NCBI GenBank assembly: GCA_945866125.1
Contig: CAMBFZ010000006.1
Coordinates: 73,501 to 137,500 of the forward strand
Length of the DNA stretch: 64,000 bases
Direction: 5' to 3'
Source of the DNA: Bordetella parapertussis
GTDB taxonomy: Bacteria; Pseudomonadota; Gammaproteobacteria; Burkholderiales; Burkholderiaceae_D
In this document: in pieces, positions 9,014-17,448 of the stretch
Layout: each line of letters opens with the position of its first letter
Position numbering within the stretch: the first letter of the stretch is position 1
The notes under the pieces: generated by a model
Databases searched by the model: none
What the model was told of the DNA's origin: nothing
Seen by the model: the letters and a program-made list of their open reading frames with translations, nothing else
Made by a program: the position numbers and the translations under genes

Positions 9014-9778
9014 ATGAAATTATTGAAAAAGCTTCTTGCCATGCTCGCCTTGTTGCCGGCATTGGCGATTGCCAACGAAGGCGGCTATCCGCTTGACCAT
9101 GCACCAGACCGTAGCCGCGATTTGTCCTCGCTGCAAAATGGCGCGCGTCTGTTCGTTAACTATTGCCTGAATTGTCATGCGGCCTCGATGATGCGCTACA
9201 ACCGTTTGCGCGATATCGGGCTCACCGAAGATCAGATCCGTGACAATCTCCTCTTCGCGTCGGATAAAGTAGGTGATCTGATGAAAACAAATCTGAGCAA
9301 AGAAGACGCCAAGGCTTGGTTTGGTGCAGCGCCGCCGGATCTGTCCGTGATCGCCAGGGCGAAAGCCTCTGGCGATGGAAGCGGACCGGACTGGCTCTAC
9401 ACCTATCTGCGTACTTATTATGTCGACGATACGCGGGTGACTGGTTGGAATAATCTGGTCTTCCCTAACGTTGGTATGCCGCATGTGCTGTGGGAATTGC
9501 AAGGTGTGCGGGCAGCAAAATTTGTTGAGGAAAAAGATCCGCATGATCATGATAAGACCGTGCACAAATTCGCCGGTTTTGAGCAGATTAAGGCCGGTAA
9601 GCTCAATGCGCAGGAATACGACAGCGCTGTCGCTGATCTGGTTGCTTTCTTGGGCTGGATGGCTGAGCCGGTCAAAAACAAACGTCAGCAGTTGGGCGTG
9701 TGGGTCCTATTGTTCATGTGCCTGCTGGTCTTGCTAACCTGGCGTTTGAACGCGTCCTTCTGGAAGGAAGTCAAATAA
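9014..9778 (+). CDS. petC: Cytochrome c1
   Basis: 254 residues starting at ATG 9014 after AAGGAAAACGAGA; an earlier in-frame start would overlap petB. Signal peptide (1-20, cut after AIA), covalent heme motif CLNCH (C51, C54, H55), sixth-ligand Met region around FPNVGMP, and a C-terminal transmembrane anchor (about 228-247) with a WKEVK cytoplasmic end. It accepts electrons from the Rieske centre and passes them to soluble cytochrome c. Last gene of the operon; a terminator follows at 9876. Confidence 0.96.
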   Translation: MKLLKKLLAMLALLPALAIANEGGYPLDHAPDRSRDLSSLQNGARLFVNYCLNCHAASMMRYNRLRDIGLTEDQIRDNLLFASDKVGDLMKTNLSKEDAKAWFGAAPPDLSVIARAKASGDGSGPDWLYTYLRTYYVDDTRVTGWNNLVFPNVGMPHVLWELQGVRAAKFVEEKDPHDHDKTVHKFAGFEQIKAGKLNAQEYDSAVADLVAFLGWMAEPVKNKRQQLGVWVLLFMCLLVLLTWRLNASFWKEVK

Positions 9779-9875
9779 AGTTGGCCCTGTTTTTTCTCTA
9801 TGCTGTCCTGACCGTGATCGCTTAGAACAGATCGAACAGCCAGGCTGTGTAATGGAAAAGCAGCACACTGTACCT

Positions 9876-9909
9876 GGGGTGAGCGGAATGCCGTCTCACC
9901 CCTTTGTTT
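9876..9909 (+). terminator. Intrinsic terminator of petABC
   Basis: GGGGTGAG (9876-9883) pairs perfectly with CTCACCCC (9895-9902) over an 11-nt loop and is followed by TTTGTTT. It ends 17 bp before the sspA start, so sspA probably has its own promoter or depends on read-through. Confidence 0.75.
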
Positions 9910-9925
9910 CCAAGGAACTGCAAAA

Positions 9926-10537
9926 ATGATGGTCCTCTACTCGGGCACAACCTGCCCATTTTCCCAGCGCTGCCGTCTTGTCTTGTTTGAAAAAGGCATG
10001 GATTTCGAAATCCGCGACGTGGACCTGTTCAACAAGCCTGAAGATATCTCGACCATGAACCCCTATGGTCAGGTGCCGATTCTCGTTGAGCGTGATCTGG
10101 TGCTGTACGAGTCCAACATCATCAACGAATACATTGACGAGCGTTTTCCGCATCCACAGCTGATGCCGGCCGACCCGCTGATGCGTGCCCGTGCCCGTCT
10201 GATGCTGTTCAATTTCGAAAAAGAGCTGTTTGTCCACGTACATGCACTCGAAAACGAGAAATCCCGTTCCGCCGACAAAATTCACGAAAAAGCGCGGTCC
10301 GAAATTCGCGATCGTCTGACCATGCTAGCGCCGCTTTTTCTGAAAAATAAATATATGCTTGGCGAAGAGTTTTCGATGCTCGACGTGGCGATTGCGCCGC
10401 TGCTCTGGCGTCTTGATCACTATGGCGTGGAACTCTCCAAAACCGCAGCGCCACTGATGAAATACGCAGAGCGCATTTTCTCGCGTCCTGCCTATATCGA
10501 AGCGCTGACACCCTCTGAAAAAGTCATGCGTCGTTGA
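9926..10537 (+). CDS. sspA: Stringent starvation protein A
   Basis: 203 residues, glutathione-S-transferase fold: an N-terminal thioredoxin-like domain beginning LYSGTTCPFSQRCRLVLFEKG and the MNPYGQVPILVERDLVLYES segment, then an all-helical domain. SspA binds RNA polymerase and alters promoter choice in stress and stationary phase; it is not a working GST. The bc1-sspA-sspB order is conserved in beta- and gamma-proteobacteria. ATG follows an AAGGAACTGCAAAA site. Confidence 0.95.
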   Translation: MMVLYSGTTCPFSQRCRLVLFEKGMDFEIRDVDLFNKPEDISTMNPYGQVPILVERDLVLYESNIINEYIDERFPHPQLMPADPLMRARARLMLFNFEKELFVHVHALENEKSRSADKIHEKARSEIRDRLTMLAPLFLKNKYMLGEEFSMLDVAIAPLLWRLDHYGVELSKTAAPLMKYAERIFSRPAYIEALTPSEKVMRR

Positions 10538-10550
10538 TATCAGGCCATGT

Positions 10551-10587
10551 GATCTGCCTTGTTGCTAGTCGTCCGGCAAGGCAGATC
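10551..10587 (+). other. Perfect hairpin between sspA and sspB
   Basis: GATCTGCCTTG (10551-10561) and CAAGGCAGATC (10577-10587) form an 11-bp perfect stem with a 15-nt loop, followed by AACAATTC with no U-run. It is not a textbook terminator; it may be an mRNA-processing or stability structure setting the sspA:sspB ratio. Confidence 0.5.
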
Positions 10588-10647
10588 AACAATTCAATTG
10601 TCGTCACTCTATTGATTTCCTGAGGCCACGTATTTCGTCTCTATCCT

Positions 10648-11157
10648 ATGGCAGAAACTTCCACTAAACCCTACCTGCTACGTGCGCTGTATGAATGGTG
10701 CACTGACAATGGCTATACTCCTTATATTGTTGTTGTCGTTGATGGCAGCACCCGTGTGCCGATGGAGTTCGTCAAAAATGGTGAGATCGTGCTGAACATC
10801 AGTTTTGATGCAACAAGTCACCTAAAAATCGACAATGACTTCGTTCACTTCCGGGCCCGCTTTGGTGGTGTCTCGCGTGATATCGAGGTGCCGATTGATA
10901 ATGTCAGCGCGATCTATGCCCGTGAAAATGGTCAGGGTATGGCATTCGACGTCCAGCGCGATGCAGCGGCCAAAGTCGCTAAAACTTCCGCCTCGAAGGA
11001 GGCCGACGCCAGCAATCAGTTGGCGCCTGCCGGCCCTACCCAATTGTCATCCGTACCCGTTTCGGAAGCCCCCGCTCCCCGATCCGGTCAGGCGGATGAT
11101 GAGGAGCCGGAACCACCAAAGAAGGGTGGCCGTCCAACGCTCACACGCATTAAATAA
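10648..11157 (+). CDS. sspB: ClpXP protease specificity-enhancing factor SspB
   Basis: 169 residues. SspB tethers ssrA-tagged and other substrates to ClpXP. The N-terminal ~110 residues hold the conserved dimeric substrate-binding domain (KPYLLRALYEWCTDNGYTP at the start, VLNISFDAT and FSARFGG-like FRARFGGVSRDIEVP strands). A disordered Ala/Pro/Ser linker follows, and the basic tip GGRPTLTRIK is the ClpX-docking tail typical of the family. A tRNA-Thr gene follows 26 bp later. Confidence 0.95.
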   Translation: MAETSTKPYLLRALYEWCTDNGYTPYIVVVVDGSTRVPMEFVKNGEIVLNISFDATSHLKIDNDFVHFRARFGGVSRDIEVPIDNVSAIYARENGQGMAFDVQRDAAAKVAKTSASKEADASNQLAPAGPTQLSSVPVSEAPAPRSGQADDEEPEPPKKGGRPTLTRIK

Positions 11158-11159
11158 CG

Positions 11160-11165
11160 TATAAT
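11160..11165 (+). promoter_or_regulatory. -10 element upstream of tRNA-Thr
   Basis: TATAAT at 11160-11165 overlaps the end of sspB by only a few bases of spacing and lies 19 bp before the mature tRNA 5' end, the right place for a tRNA promoter. No convincing -35 box is seen. Confidence 0.5.
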
Positions 11166-11183
11166 TCGTTCGTTTAATTTATA

Positions 11184-11259
11184 GCCGACTTAGCTCATCT
11201 GGTAGAGCACATGATTTGTAATCATGGGGTGGCGGGTTCAAGTCCTGCAGTCGGCACCA
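11184..11259 (+). tRNA. tRNA-Thr (anticodon TGT)
   Basis: 76 nt including an encoded CCA. Acceptor GCCGACT pairs with AGTCGGC, the D arm is TTAGCTCATCTGGTAGAGC-like, the anticodon stem CATGA/TCATG closes a TTTGTAA loop giving anticodon TGT, and the T loop is GGTTCAAGTCC. Reads ACA and other Thr codons. Confidence 0.97.
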
Positions 11260-11268
11260 GTTTCCTTA

Positions 11269-11303
11269 CATAATTTAGCCCGCGCAATGCGGGCTAAATT
11301 ATG
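11269..11303 (+). terminator. Perfect 15-bp hairpin after tRNA-Thr (bidirectional terminator candidate)
   Basis: CATAATTTAGCCCGC (11269-11283) and GCGGGCTAAATTATG (11289-11303) are perfect reverse complements around GCAAT. The stem has a GC core flanked by A/T so it can act in either direction: it would end the tRNA-Thr transcript from the left and arsH from the right. There is no long U-run outside the stem. An 11-12 bp piece of the arm recurs at the arsH stop codon (11349-11360). Confidence 0.7.
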
Positions 11304-11354
11304 TTGAATGATTGCCCACACTGCGGCTGCACCGTAGGTAACGCCTCTTGCGGG

Positions 11355-12092
11355 CTAAATCTTCGCCAATCCCACCCGTTCAGACAACGCCTGCTGGGCT
11401 TCCTTGCGCTCGCTGTAGCGATCAACCAGATAAGGCGATATGTCCCTTGTTAGCAGGGTGAATTTCACCAGTTCCTCCATCACGTCGACCACGCGGTCGT
11501 AGTAAGCAGACGGCTTCATCCGTCCTGCTTCATCGAATTCTTTGTACGCCATCGCGACCGAAGACTGATTGGGGATCGTAATCATCCGCATCCAACGCCC
11601 CAGTACGCGTAATTGGTTGACGGCGTTAAACGACTGCGATCCACCGGACACTTGCATGACTGCCAGCGTTTTACCTTGCGTAGGCCGGATCGCGCCGAGT
11701 GTCAGGGGTATCCAGTCAATCTGGGTTTTCATGATGCCTGTCATCGCGCCGTGGCGCTCAGGCGAGCACCACACCATGCCCTCGGCCCAGGTGGTCAGGT
11801 CACGCAGTTCGACCACTTTAGGGTGCGTTTCCGGCGCATCCTCGGGTAGCGGCAGACCGGTTGGGTTGAAGGTGCGCACTTCGGCGCCCATGTGAAGAAG
11901 CAGCCGGGCTGCTTCTTCACACAACAGGCGACTGAACGAGCGCTGGCGTAAAGAGCCATAAAGCAAAAGAATGCGCGGGGCATGGGTTGCCGGTTTGGTC
12001 GGCGCTAGTTTGTCTGACGCGGGTAAATCAAACAGCGCAGGCGATAGATTGGGCAGATCGGAAAAAGTATCAGACACGTCGCCCCTCCGCAT
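11355..12092 (-). CDS. arsH: ArsH, NADPH-dependent FMN reductase / organoarsenical oxidase
   Basis: 245 residues from ATG 12092 (preceded by AACAGGTCATTG), which overlaps arsC by 23 bp; longer in-frame starts run deep into arsC and are rejected. Flavodoxin-like fold with the FMN phosphate loop [11 protein letters not shown], the [12 protein letters not shown] segment and [13 protein letters not shown], all characteristic of ArsH. Family members oxidise trivalent methyl- and aryl-arsenicals to less toxic pentavalent forms using NADPH/FMN. Its partner arsC lies directly upstream. No arsR, arsB or acr3 gene is present in the window. Confidence 0.94.
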   Translation of the reverse strand: MRRGDVSDTFSDLPNLSPALFDLPASDKLAPTKPATHAPRILLLYGSLRQRSFSRLLCEEAARLLLHMGAEVRTFNPTGLPLPEDAPETHPKVVELRDLTTWAEGMVWCSPERHGAMTGIMKTQIDWIPLTLGAIRPTQGKTLAVMQVSGGSQSFNAVNQLRVLGRWMRMITIPNQSSVAMAYKEFDEAGRMKPSAYYDRVVDVMEELVKFTLLTRDISPYLVDRYSERKEAQQALSERVGLAKI

Positions 12093-12492
12093 CAATGACC
12101 TGTTCGCCATCTTCCTTGATGAAAGCCCCGCGCTGGGCTTGTGGCAAAAGATCCAGCACAACCTCCGACGGACGGCACAGCCGCGTGCCCAGCGGCGTGA
12201 CCACAAGCGGACGATTAATCAAGATGGGATGCGCCAGCATCGCATCAATGAGTTCGTCATCGGTCTTTGCTGCATCATCAAGGCCAAGCTCGTGATAGGG
12301 CGTGCCTTTTTCGCGCAGTAACGCGCGCGCAGGCTGGCCGGTCGCTTCAATCATTGCCAGCAGACGCTCTCGCGCAGGGGGATGGTGCAGATACTCAATG
12401 ATGATGGGCTCAATGCCTGCGTTGCGAATCATTGCCAGTACATTGCGGGACGTGCCGCAACGGGGGTTATGAAAAATAAATACATCTGTCAT
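12070..12492 (-). CDS. arsC: Arsenate reductase ArsC (glutaredoxin-coupled type)
   Basis: 140 residues from ATG 12492. Thioredoxin-like fold with active-site C12 in [12 protein letters not shown], and the basic cluster including the INRPLVVTP and GTRLCRP segments that hold arsenate in this class. It reduces arsenate to arsenite with glutathione/glutaredoxin. The product needs an exporter that is not encoded here. It lies 44 bp downstream of ybdD on the same strand, so the ars pair may be transcribed from the cstA promoter or from one inside that gap. Confidence 0.94.
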   Translation of the reverse strand: MTDVFIFHNPRCGTSRNVLAMIRNAGIEPIIIEYLHHPPARERLLAMIEATGQPARALLREKGTPYHELGLDDAAKTDDELIDAMLAHPILINRPLVVTPLGTRLCRPSEVVLDLLPQAQRGAFIKEDGEQVIDAEGRRV

Positions 12493-12536
12493 TTTTGTTT
12501 GCTTGGCAAAGACGTCTGTATCACCAACCCCTGGCA

Positions 12537-12749
12537 TCAGCAGCAACGGCTCATACGACCGTTACCGCCATAACGGGCATCCTGGCGTTCACGGAAAAAT
12601 TCCTCATACGTCATCGCCGTTTTATCAGGATGCTGCTCTTGCATGTGCGTCAGATAGACGTCGTAATCCGGCAAGCCCACCATCAGTCTGGCGGTTTGTC
12701 CGAGGTAAGCGCCAAACTTACCGATTTCACTACCGAGGTTCGTGAACAT
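12537..12749 (-). CDS. ybdD: YbdD/YjiX family small protein (DUF466)
   Basis: 70 residues, soluble, matching the YbdD/YjiX family: [19 protein letters not shown] and [17 protein letters not shown] are the recognisable conserved blocks. In enterobacteria the small protein is encoded directly after CstA or BtsT and is needed for their pyruvate uptake. Here it begins 11 bp after the cstA stop, the same arrangement. Confidence 0.9.
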   Translation of the reverse strand: MFTNLGSEIGKFGAYLGQTARLMVGLPDYDVYLTHMQEQHPDKTAMTYEEFFRERQDARYGGNGRMSRCC

Positions 12750-12760
12750 GGGTGTCCTTG

Positions 12761-14824
12761 TCAGGCCACAGCTGGTTGATGTCGAACGTTGTCTGTTTCG
12801 GTGCTGCTTGGATGCTCTTCGCGTAACGCCCGCAGGCAGGCACGCAGTCCAAAAAACAGGATAGACAATACGACAGCCATAAACAAGGCAGCCAGCGCGG
12901 CATCAACATAATCGTTAAAAATAATCTGCTGCATTTGTGGCATCGATTTTGCAGGTGCCAGTATTTTGTCTTCGGCGAGCGCTGCCTGATACTTCTGCGC
13001 ATGGGCTAGGAAGCCGATTTTCGGATTGTCGTGAAATAGTTTTTGATAGCCAGCCGTCAACGTACAAATTAATAGCCACACCGTTGGCACTATCGTTACC
13101 CATGCCACTTTTTCCCGCTTGAGTTTAAACAACACCACCGTGCCCAACATCAGCGCGATCGCTGCCAGCATTTGGTTGGAGATGCCAAACAAAGGCCAGA
13201 GCGTGTTGATGCCACCAAGGGGATCGATCACGCCCTGATAGAGAAAATATCCCCATGCGCCCACGCAGAGGAAGGTGGCGATCAGGCTCGCGGCAAGCGC
13301 AGGCAGTCGCTTGAACGGCGGCAAAACTGTGCTGATCAAATCTTGCAACATGAAACGCCCCACGCGTGTGCCGGCGTCGACTGCGGTCAAGATGAACAGC
13401 GCTTCAAACAAAATCGCAAAGTGATACCAGAACGCCATCATCGCCTTGCCTCCCAGTGCCGCGGCAAATATCTGTGCCATGCCAACGGCCAAGGTCGGCG
13501 CGCCACCAGTGCGGGAAATGATGGTCGTCTCACCGACGTCCTTGGCGGTCTGCGTCAACATCTCTGGGGTGATGAAAAAGCCCCACTGACCGATCGCTTG
13601 TGCAGCACTTTCCGGGCTTGTGCCGATCAGCGCAGCCGGACTATTCATTGCAAAATAAATACCGGGCTCAATGATCGACGCAGCGACCAAAGCCATCACC
13701 GCCACAAACGATTCCATCAACATGCCGCCGTAACCGATATAGGTGGCGTGGGTTTCATTTTCCAGCAGCTTGGGCGTAGTGCCTGAGGAAATCAGCGCAT
13801 GGAAACCTGACACTGCACCGCAGGCGATGGTGATGAACAGGAAGGGGAACAAGGTCCCCGACCAGACCGGGCCGGTGCCATCGATAAATTGCGTCACAGC
13901 CGGCATTTTCAGGTCCGGCGCCATGACCACGATACCCAGTGCAAGTCCGAAGATGGCACCGATCTTGAGGAAGGTGGACAAATAATCACGTGGGGCCAGC
14001 AGCAGCCAAACGGGAAGCACGGAGGCAACGACACCATAGGTGAGCAGCATCCAGGTGAGCTGCTTGCCGTCAAACGTAAACAGGGGGCCCAGAAGCGGGT
14101 CAGCTGCCACTTGTCCGCCGACCACAATCGATAGCATCAGCAACACAAACCCAATGAGTGAGATTTCGCCCACGCGGCCGGGCCGGATATAACGACTGTA
14201 GACGCCCATGAAAAGCGCAATTGGAATCGTTGCGGCGACCGTAAACGTGCCCCACGGACTTTGCGCCAGCGCCTTGACGACGATCAGTGCCAATACGGCA
14301 AGCAGAATCGTCATGATCATAAACGTGCCGAACAGGGCAATCACGCCGGGTACCAGGCCCAATTCGGATTTGATCATGTCGCCTAGCGAGCGGCCATCCC
14401 GTCGTACTGAGATAAACAAAATCATGAAATCCTGCACCGCGCCGGCCATGATCGCGCCCACTAGGATCCACATCACACCCGGTAAGTAGCCCATCTGCGC
14501 TGCCAGTACCGGGCCCACCAGCGGACCGGCGCCGGCAATCGCGGCAAAATGGTGGCCGAACAAAACGTGCTTGTTTGTTGGCACAAAATCAAGCCCATCG
14601 TTGAGCCGTACCGCGGGCGTTGCGCGTGCCGCATCTAGCTGCATCACGTTGGTGGCGATGTACTGGCCATAGAAGCGAAAACCGATCAGATAAACAGCGA
14701 CCGCGGCGACCACGATCCACAGCGCACTGATGCTTTCCCCGCGCGATAAGGCCACTACGCCCAAGGCGCAGGCACCGACAATTGCCAGCGCCAGCCAAGC
14801 CGCTTGTTTCATGATTGAGCCCAT
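12761..14824 (-). CDS. cstA: Carbon starvation protein CstA (peptide/pyruvate transporter)
   Basis: 687 residues, about 16-18 transmembrane helices. CstA/BtsT transporters import pyruvate and possibly peptides under carbon limitation. Visible family features are [51 protein letters not shown] and [18 protein letters not shown]. The start at 14824 is supported by CCGGAGAGAAAATC; a second Met four codons on lacks such a site. Next to ybdD, its accessory protein. The 154-bp divergent gap to the hydratase gene holds both promoters. Confidence 0.95.
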   Translation of the reverse strand: MGSIMKQAAWLALAIVGACALGVVALSRGESISALWIVVAAVAVYLIGFRFYGQYIATNVMQLDAARATPAVRLNDGLDFVPTNKHVLFGHHFAAIAGAGPLVGPVLAAQMGYLPGVMWILVGAIMAGAVQDFMILFISVRRDGRSLGDMIKSELGLVPGVIALFGTFMIMTILLAVLALIVVKALAQSPWGTFTVAATIPIALFMGVYSRYIRPGRVGEISLIGFVLLMLSIVVGGQVAADPLLGPLFTFDGKQLTWMLLTYGVVASVLPVWLLLAPRDYLSTFLKIGAIFGLALGIVVMAPDLKMPAVTQFIDGTGPVWSGTLFPFLFITIACGAVSGFHALISSGTTPKLLENETHATYIGYGGMLMESFVAVMALVAASIIEPGIYFAMNSPAALIGTSPESAAQAIGQWGFFITPEMLTQTAKDVGETTIISRTGGAPTLAVGMAQIFAAALGGKAMMAFWYHFAILFEALFILTAVDAGTRVGRFMLQDLISTVLPPFKRLPALAASLIATFLCVGAWGYFLYQGVIDPLGGINTLWPLFGISNQMLAAIALMLGTVVLFKLKREKVAWVTIVPTVWLLICTLTAGYQKLFHDNPKIGFLAHAQKYQAALAEDKILAPAKSMPQMQQIIFNDYVDAALAALFMAVVLSILFFGLRACLRALREEHPSSTETDNVRHQPAVA

Positions 14825-14978
14825 GATTTTCTCTCCGGTTTTACATGCAAATAAAACTAAAATGATCGCGGATTATAACGCTGAATAAGCCTTGCCTTAA
14901 TCCGGTCTGCGAGATCAAAAGTCAGGGCTGGATAACGTGTAATAATCTCCGCATTAACCTGAGTAACAAGGAATCGAC

Positions 14979-15779
14979 GTGAACGAAATCAATATCCACC
15001 ATGCCGCCCGCGAATTGCTTGGCCAACGTATCTCTCTGGAGCCGATCGCGCCATTGCCCGATCATTTGCGGCCATCTGATTTGGCAGAGGGCTTTGCCAT
15101 TCAGTCTGAGTTAAACACGTTATTAACCCGTGCCGGTTTGGGTGAGCTGGTGGGTCACAAGATTGGTTGCACGACGCCCGTCATGCAGGCGTTTTTGAAT
15201 ATTAATCAGCCCGTGTCGGGTCGGATTTTTAGCAATACCGTACTGCACGGCCATGCGGTAGCACCGCACGGCGGGTTTGTAAAAGTGGGGATGGAATGTG
15301 AGATTGCCGTTCGCTTAGCCCATGATTTACCAACCCAATCGGCACCCTATACGCGTGAGACCGTCGCCGCTGCTGTTGGTGAAGTGATGGCTGCTATTGA
15401 ACTCGTGGATGAACGCTACGAAAATTTCCGCACACTGGGCTTGCCCACGCTGCTGGCCGATGATTTTTTTAATGCCGGTTGCGTGTTAGGTGAGCCGGTA
15501 TCGGATTGGCACGGATTAGACCTTGCCGCGCTCGAAGGTATTGTCACCATCAACGGTGTTGAGGTGGGTCGCGGCTTGGGCTCGCTGGTGATGGGGCACC
15601 CCTTGAATGCCCTGGCCTGGCTGGCCAATTCACAGGCCGAGCATGGGATGCCGAATCTGAAAGCGGGCGAGTTTATCTTGCTTGGCAGTGTCGTTGAAAC
15701 CCAGTGGCTTCATGTCGGTGACCGCGTGCAAATCGAGATCGGCAGCTTGGGTAAGATCAATCTTGATATCGACCCCTGA
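14979..15779 (+). CDS. 2-keto-4-pentenoate hydratase / oxalocrotonate decarboxylase family (MhpD-like)
   Basis: 266 residues with a GTG start after AACAAGGAATCGAC. Fumarylacetoacetate-hydrolase superfamily, MhpD/TesE/XylI branch: GHKIGCTTPVMQAFLNI, GMECEIAVRL (metal-binding Glu pair), AIELVDERYENF and the C-terminal GDRVQIEIGSLG. These Mg/Mn enzymes hydrate or decarboxylate vinylpyruvate-type acids from aromatic ring meta-cleavage. No other meta-cleavage genes lie nearby, so the substrate cannot be named. Confidence 0.85.
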   Translation: MNEINIHHAARELLGQRISLEPIAPLPDHLRPSDLAEGFAIQSELNTLLTRAGLGELVGHKIGCTTPVMQAFLNINQPVSGRIFSNTVLHGHAVAPHGGFVKVGMECEIAVRLAHDLPTQSAPYTRETVAAAVGEVMAAIELVDERYENFRTLGLPTLLADDFFNAGCVLGEPVSDWHGLDLAALEGIVTINGVEVGRGLGSLVMGHPLNALAWLANSQAEHGMPNLKAGEFILLGSVVETQWLHVGDRVQIEIGSLGKINLDIDP

Positions 15780-15842
15780 TCAAATCACGACGGCATGTTA
15801 CATTTTTGTCTGGGCACTTGAATCGCGAGCAGAGGATAAACA

Positions 15843-16427
15843 ATGCACAGAATATTTATCGGATTGACATTATTGCTAAGCTTGTCTGTCACTGCGCAGG
15901 CAGAGGACAAACTCGAGCATGGCGACTGGTCCTCGCAATTTCAGGAAGAAATGGGTGAGGCCACGACGCACGAAAACGGCAGATCACTATTCGGCATGCT
16001 GTGCGCTACCAACAGCTGCCGTTATTATTTCGCTAATGGCACTGAATGCGAATCCAGCGCCACCTATCCGCTGATGATCACCACCAACGAAGGTGCGTTG
16101 GCCATTGATGCGGTGTGCGAATCGACGCAAAGCGCCAGCGGCGACGTGATGCTCTACTGGTTCAATGAAACCGATTCAATGAGCAAGGCCTTTCACAATA
16201 CCCCCGTGGTCGGCTTTGCGTTTCCGTTGACGAATGGTCAGTTCAAGACCAGTATTTTTTCGATGAATGGTTTCAATGAAGCGGTGGATCGCGTGCTGAC
16301 AGTCATGCGCGAGCGCGTCGTTGAAGATAAACCAAACGAATCGGTAAGCCCAAGCGCTACCGAACCGCCGGCTGAGCCAGCCAATGCACCGGCCAATGAG
16401 CCGTTGAGCGACAGAGAATCGACCTAG
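15843..16427 (+). CDS. Secreted protein of unknown function
   Basis: 194 residues, not recognised. A signal peptide is evident (1-20, cleavage near AQA-ED). The mature part has four cysteines in two pairs (CATNSC and a C...C spacing around FANGTEC and DAVCES), suggesting disulfides, and a C-terminal 35 residues rich in Pro, Glu, Ala and Ser that should be disordered. Probably periplasmic. It ends 7 bp before the convergent ubiX stop. Confidence 0.75.
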   Translation: MHRIFIGLTLLLSLSVTAQAEDKLEHGDWSSQFQEEMGEATTHENGRSLFGMLCATNSCRYYFANGTECESSATYPLMITTNEGALAIDAVCESTQSASGDVMLYWFNETDSMSKAFHNTPVVGFAFPLTNGQFKTSIFSMNGFNEAVDRVLTVMRERVVEDKPNESVSPSATEPPAEPANAPANEPLSDREST

Positions 16428-16434
16428 CAGGCTG

Positions 16435-17013
16435 TTAGTGCGGGGCGGGCTTGAGGCCCGTCCAGCGTGGCACGAGCGCATGTTCGATCGCAAACAGATC
16501 CAGCACCCGTCCAACCGTGTGGTCAACCATCTCACTGACACTTTGTGGGCGTTGGTACAGAGCCGGAAGTGGCGGAAAGATAATGCCGCCCATTTCGGTG
16601 ACTGCGGTCATATTGCGCAGATGAGCAAGATTAAACGGCGTCTCGCGGACCATCAGCACCAGTCGCCGGCGTTCCTTAAGCATCACATCGGCCGCGCGCG
16701 TAATGAGGTTGTCGCACAAGCCGTGTGCAACCGAACCCAGGGTCTTCATCGAGCACGGGGCAATGATCATGCCCTCCGACTGAAACGACCCGCTTGCCAC
16801 GCAGGCCCCCACATCACGTACGTTGTGCACCGCATCGGCCAGCGCTTCGACATCCTTGCGCTTCATGTCGAGCTCATGGTGCATGGACAGCACGCCTGCC
16901 TCTGAAATCATCAGATGGGTTTCAATGCCGCCAATACTGCGCAGCGTCTCCAGCATTCGTACGCCATACAGCGCGCCTGAGGCGCCGGTAATGGCGACGA
17001 CCAGTCGTTTCAC
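16435..17013 (-). CDS. ubiX: Flavin prenyltransferase UbiX
   Basis: 192 residues, typical length. UbiX makes prenylated FMN, the cofactor of UbiD decarboxylases, used in ubiquinone synthesis. N-terminal VAITGASGALYGVRMLE is the FMN-binding loop; IIAPCSMKTLGSVAHG and RLVLMVRETPFNLAHLRNM are the prenyl-phosphate motifs. Last gene of the hemA-to-ubiX strand, 7 bp after grxD. Confidence 0.95.
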   Translation of the reverse strand: MKRLVVAITGASGALYGVRMLETLRSIGGIETHLMISEAGVLSMHHELDMKRKDVEALADAVHNVRDVGACVASGSFQSEGMIIAPCSMKTLGSVAHGLCDNLITRAADVMLKERRRLVLMVRETPFNLAHLRNMTAVTEMGGIIFPPLPALYQRPQSVSEMVDHTVGRVLDLFAIEHALVPRWTGLKPAPH

Positions 17014-17020
17014 AAAAGCC

Positions 17021-17332
17021 TTAGGCTTGCAGCAGCGTTTTCAGTTCGCCGGATTCGAACATCTCATTCAGAATGTCGGCACCGCCAATGAACTCGCCCT
17101 TGACATAAAGCTGTGGAATGGTTGGCCAGTTTGAAAATTCCTTGATGCCCTGACGCACGCCATCGTCTTCCAGAACATTGATCGTGACCAGATCTTCAAC
17201 GCCGCTGGCCTTCAATACTTCGATGGCACGACCTGAAAAACCGCACTGCGGGAATTGAGCCGTGCCCTTCATGAATAGCACAACAGGGTGACCAGTTACG
17301 GTTTCTTTGATCCAGGTTTGAATTTCGCTCAT
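17021..17332 (-). CDS. grxD: Monothiol glutaredoxin, Grx4 family
   Basis: 103 residues from ATG 17332 (GAGGACCCA ribosome site); an in-frame start 10 codons upstream is less likely. The single-cysteine motif CGFS (C30-S33) with the preceding VVLFMKGT strand and the [19 protein letters not shown] loop are characteristic. Grx4-type proteins bind and hand on 2Fe-2S clusters rather than acting as general reductants. Cytoplasmic. Confidence 0.96.
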   Translation of the reverse strand: MSEIQTWIKETVTGHPVVLFMKGTAQFPQCGFSGRAIEVLKASGVEDLVTINVLEDDGVRQGIKEFSNWPTIPQLYVKGEFIGGADILNEMFESGELKTLLQA

Positions 17333-17448
17333 TGGGTCCTCGCTTTGTAATAATTCCGCCATTATAGGAAAAAAGAGCAGCAGGTGTTGGGGCGGCAGGT
17401 AAAAGTTGTGGCCGCCCGATGAAAATTAGCAGCCCGCCATGATTGTTT

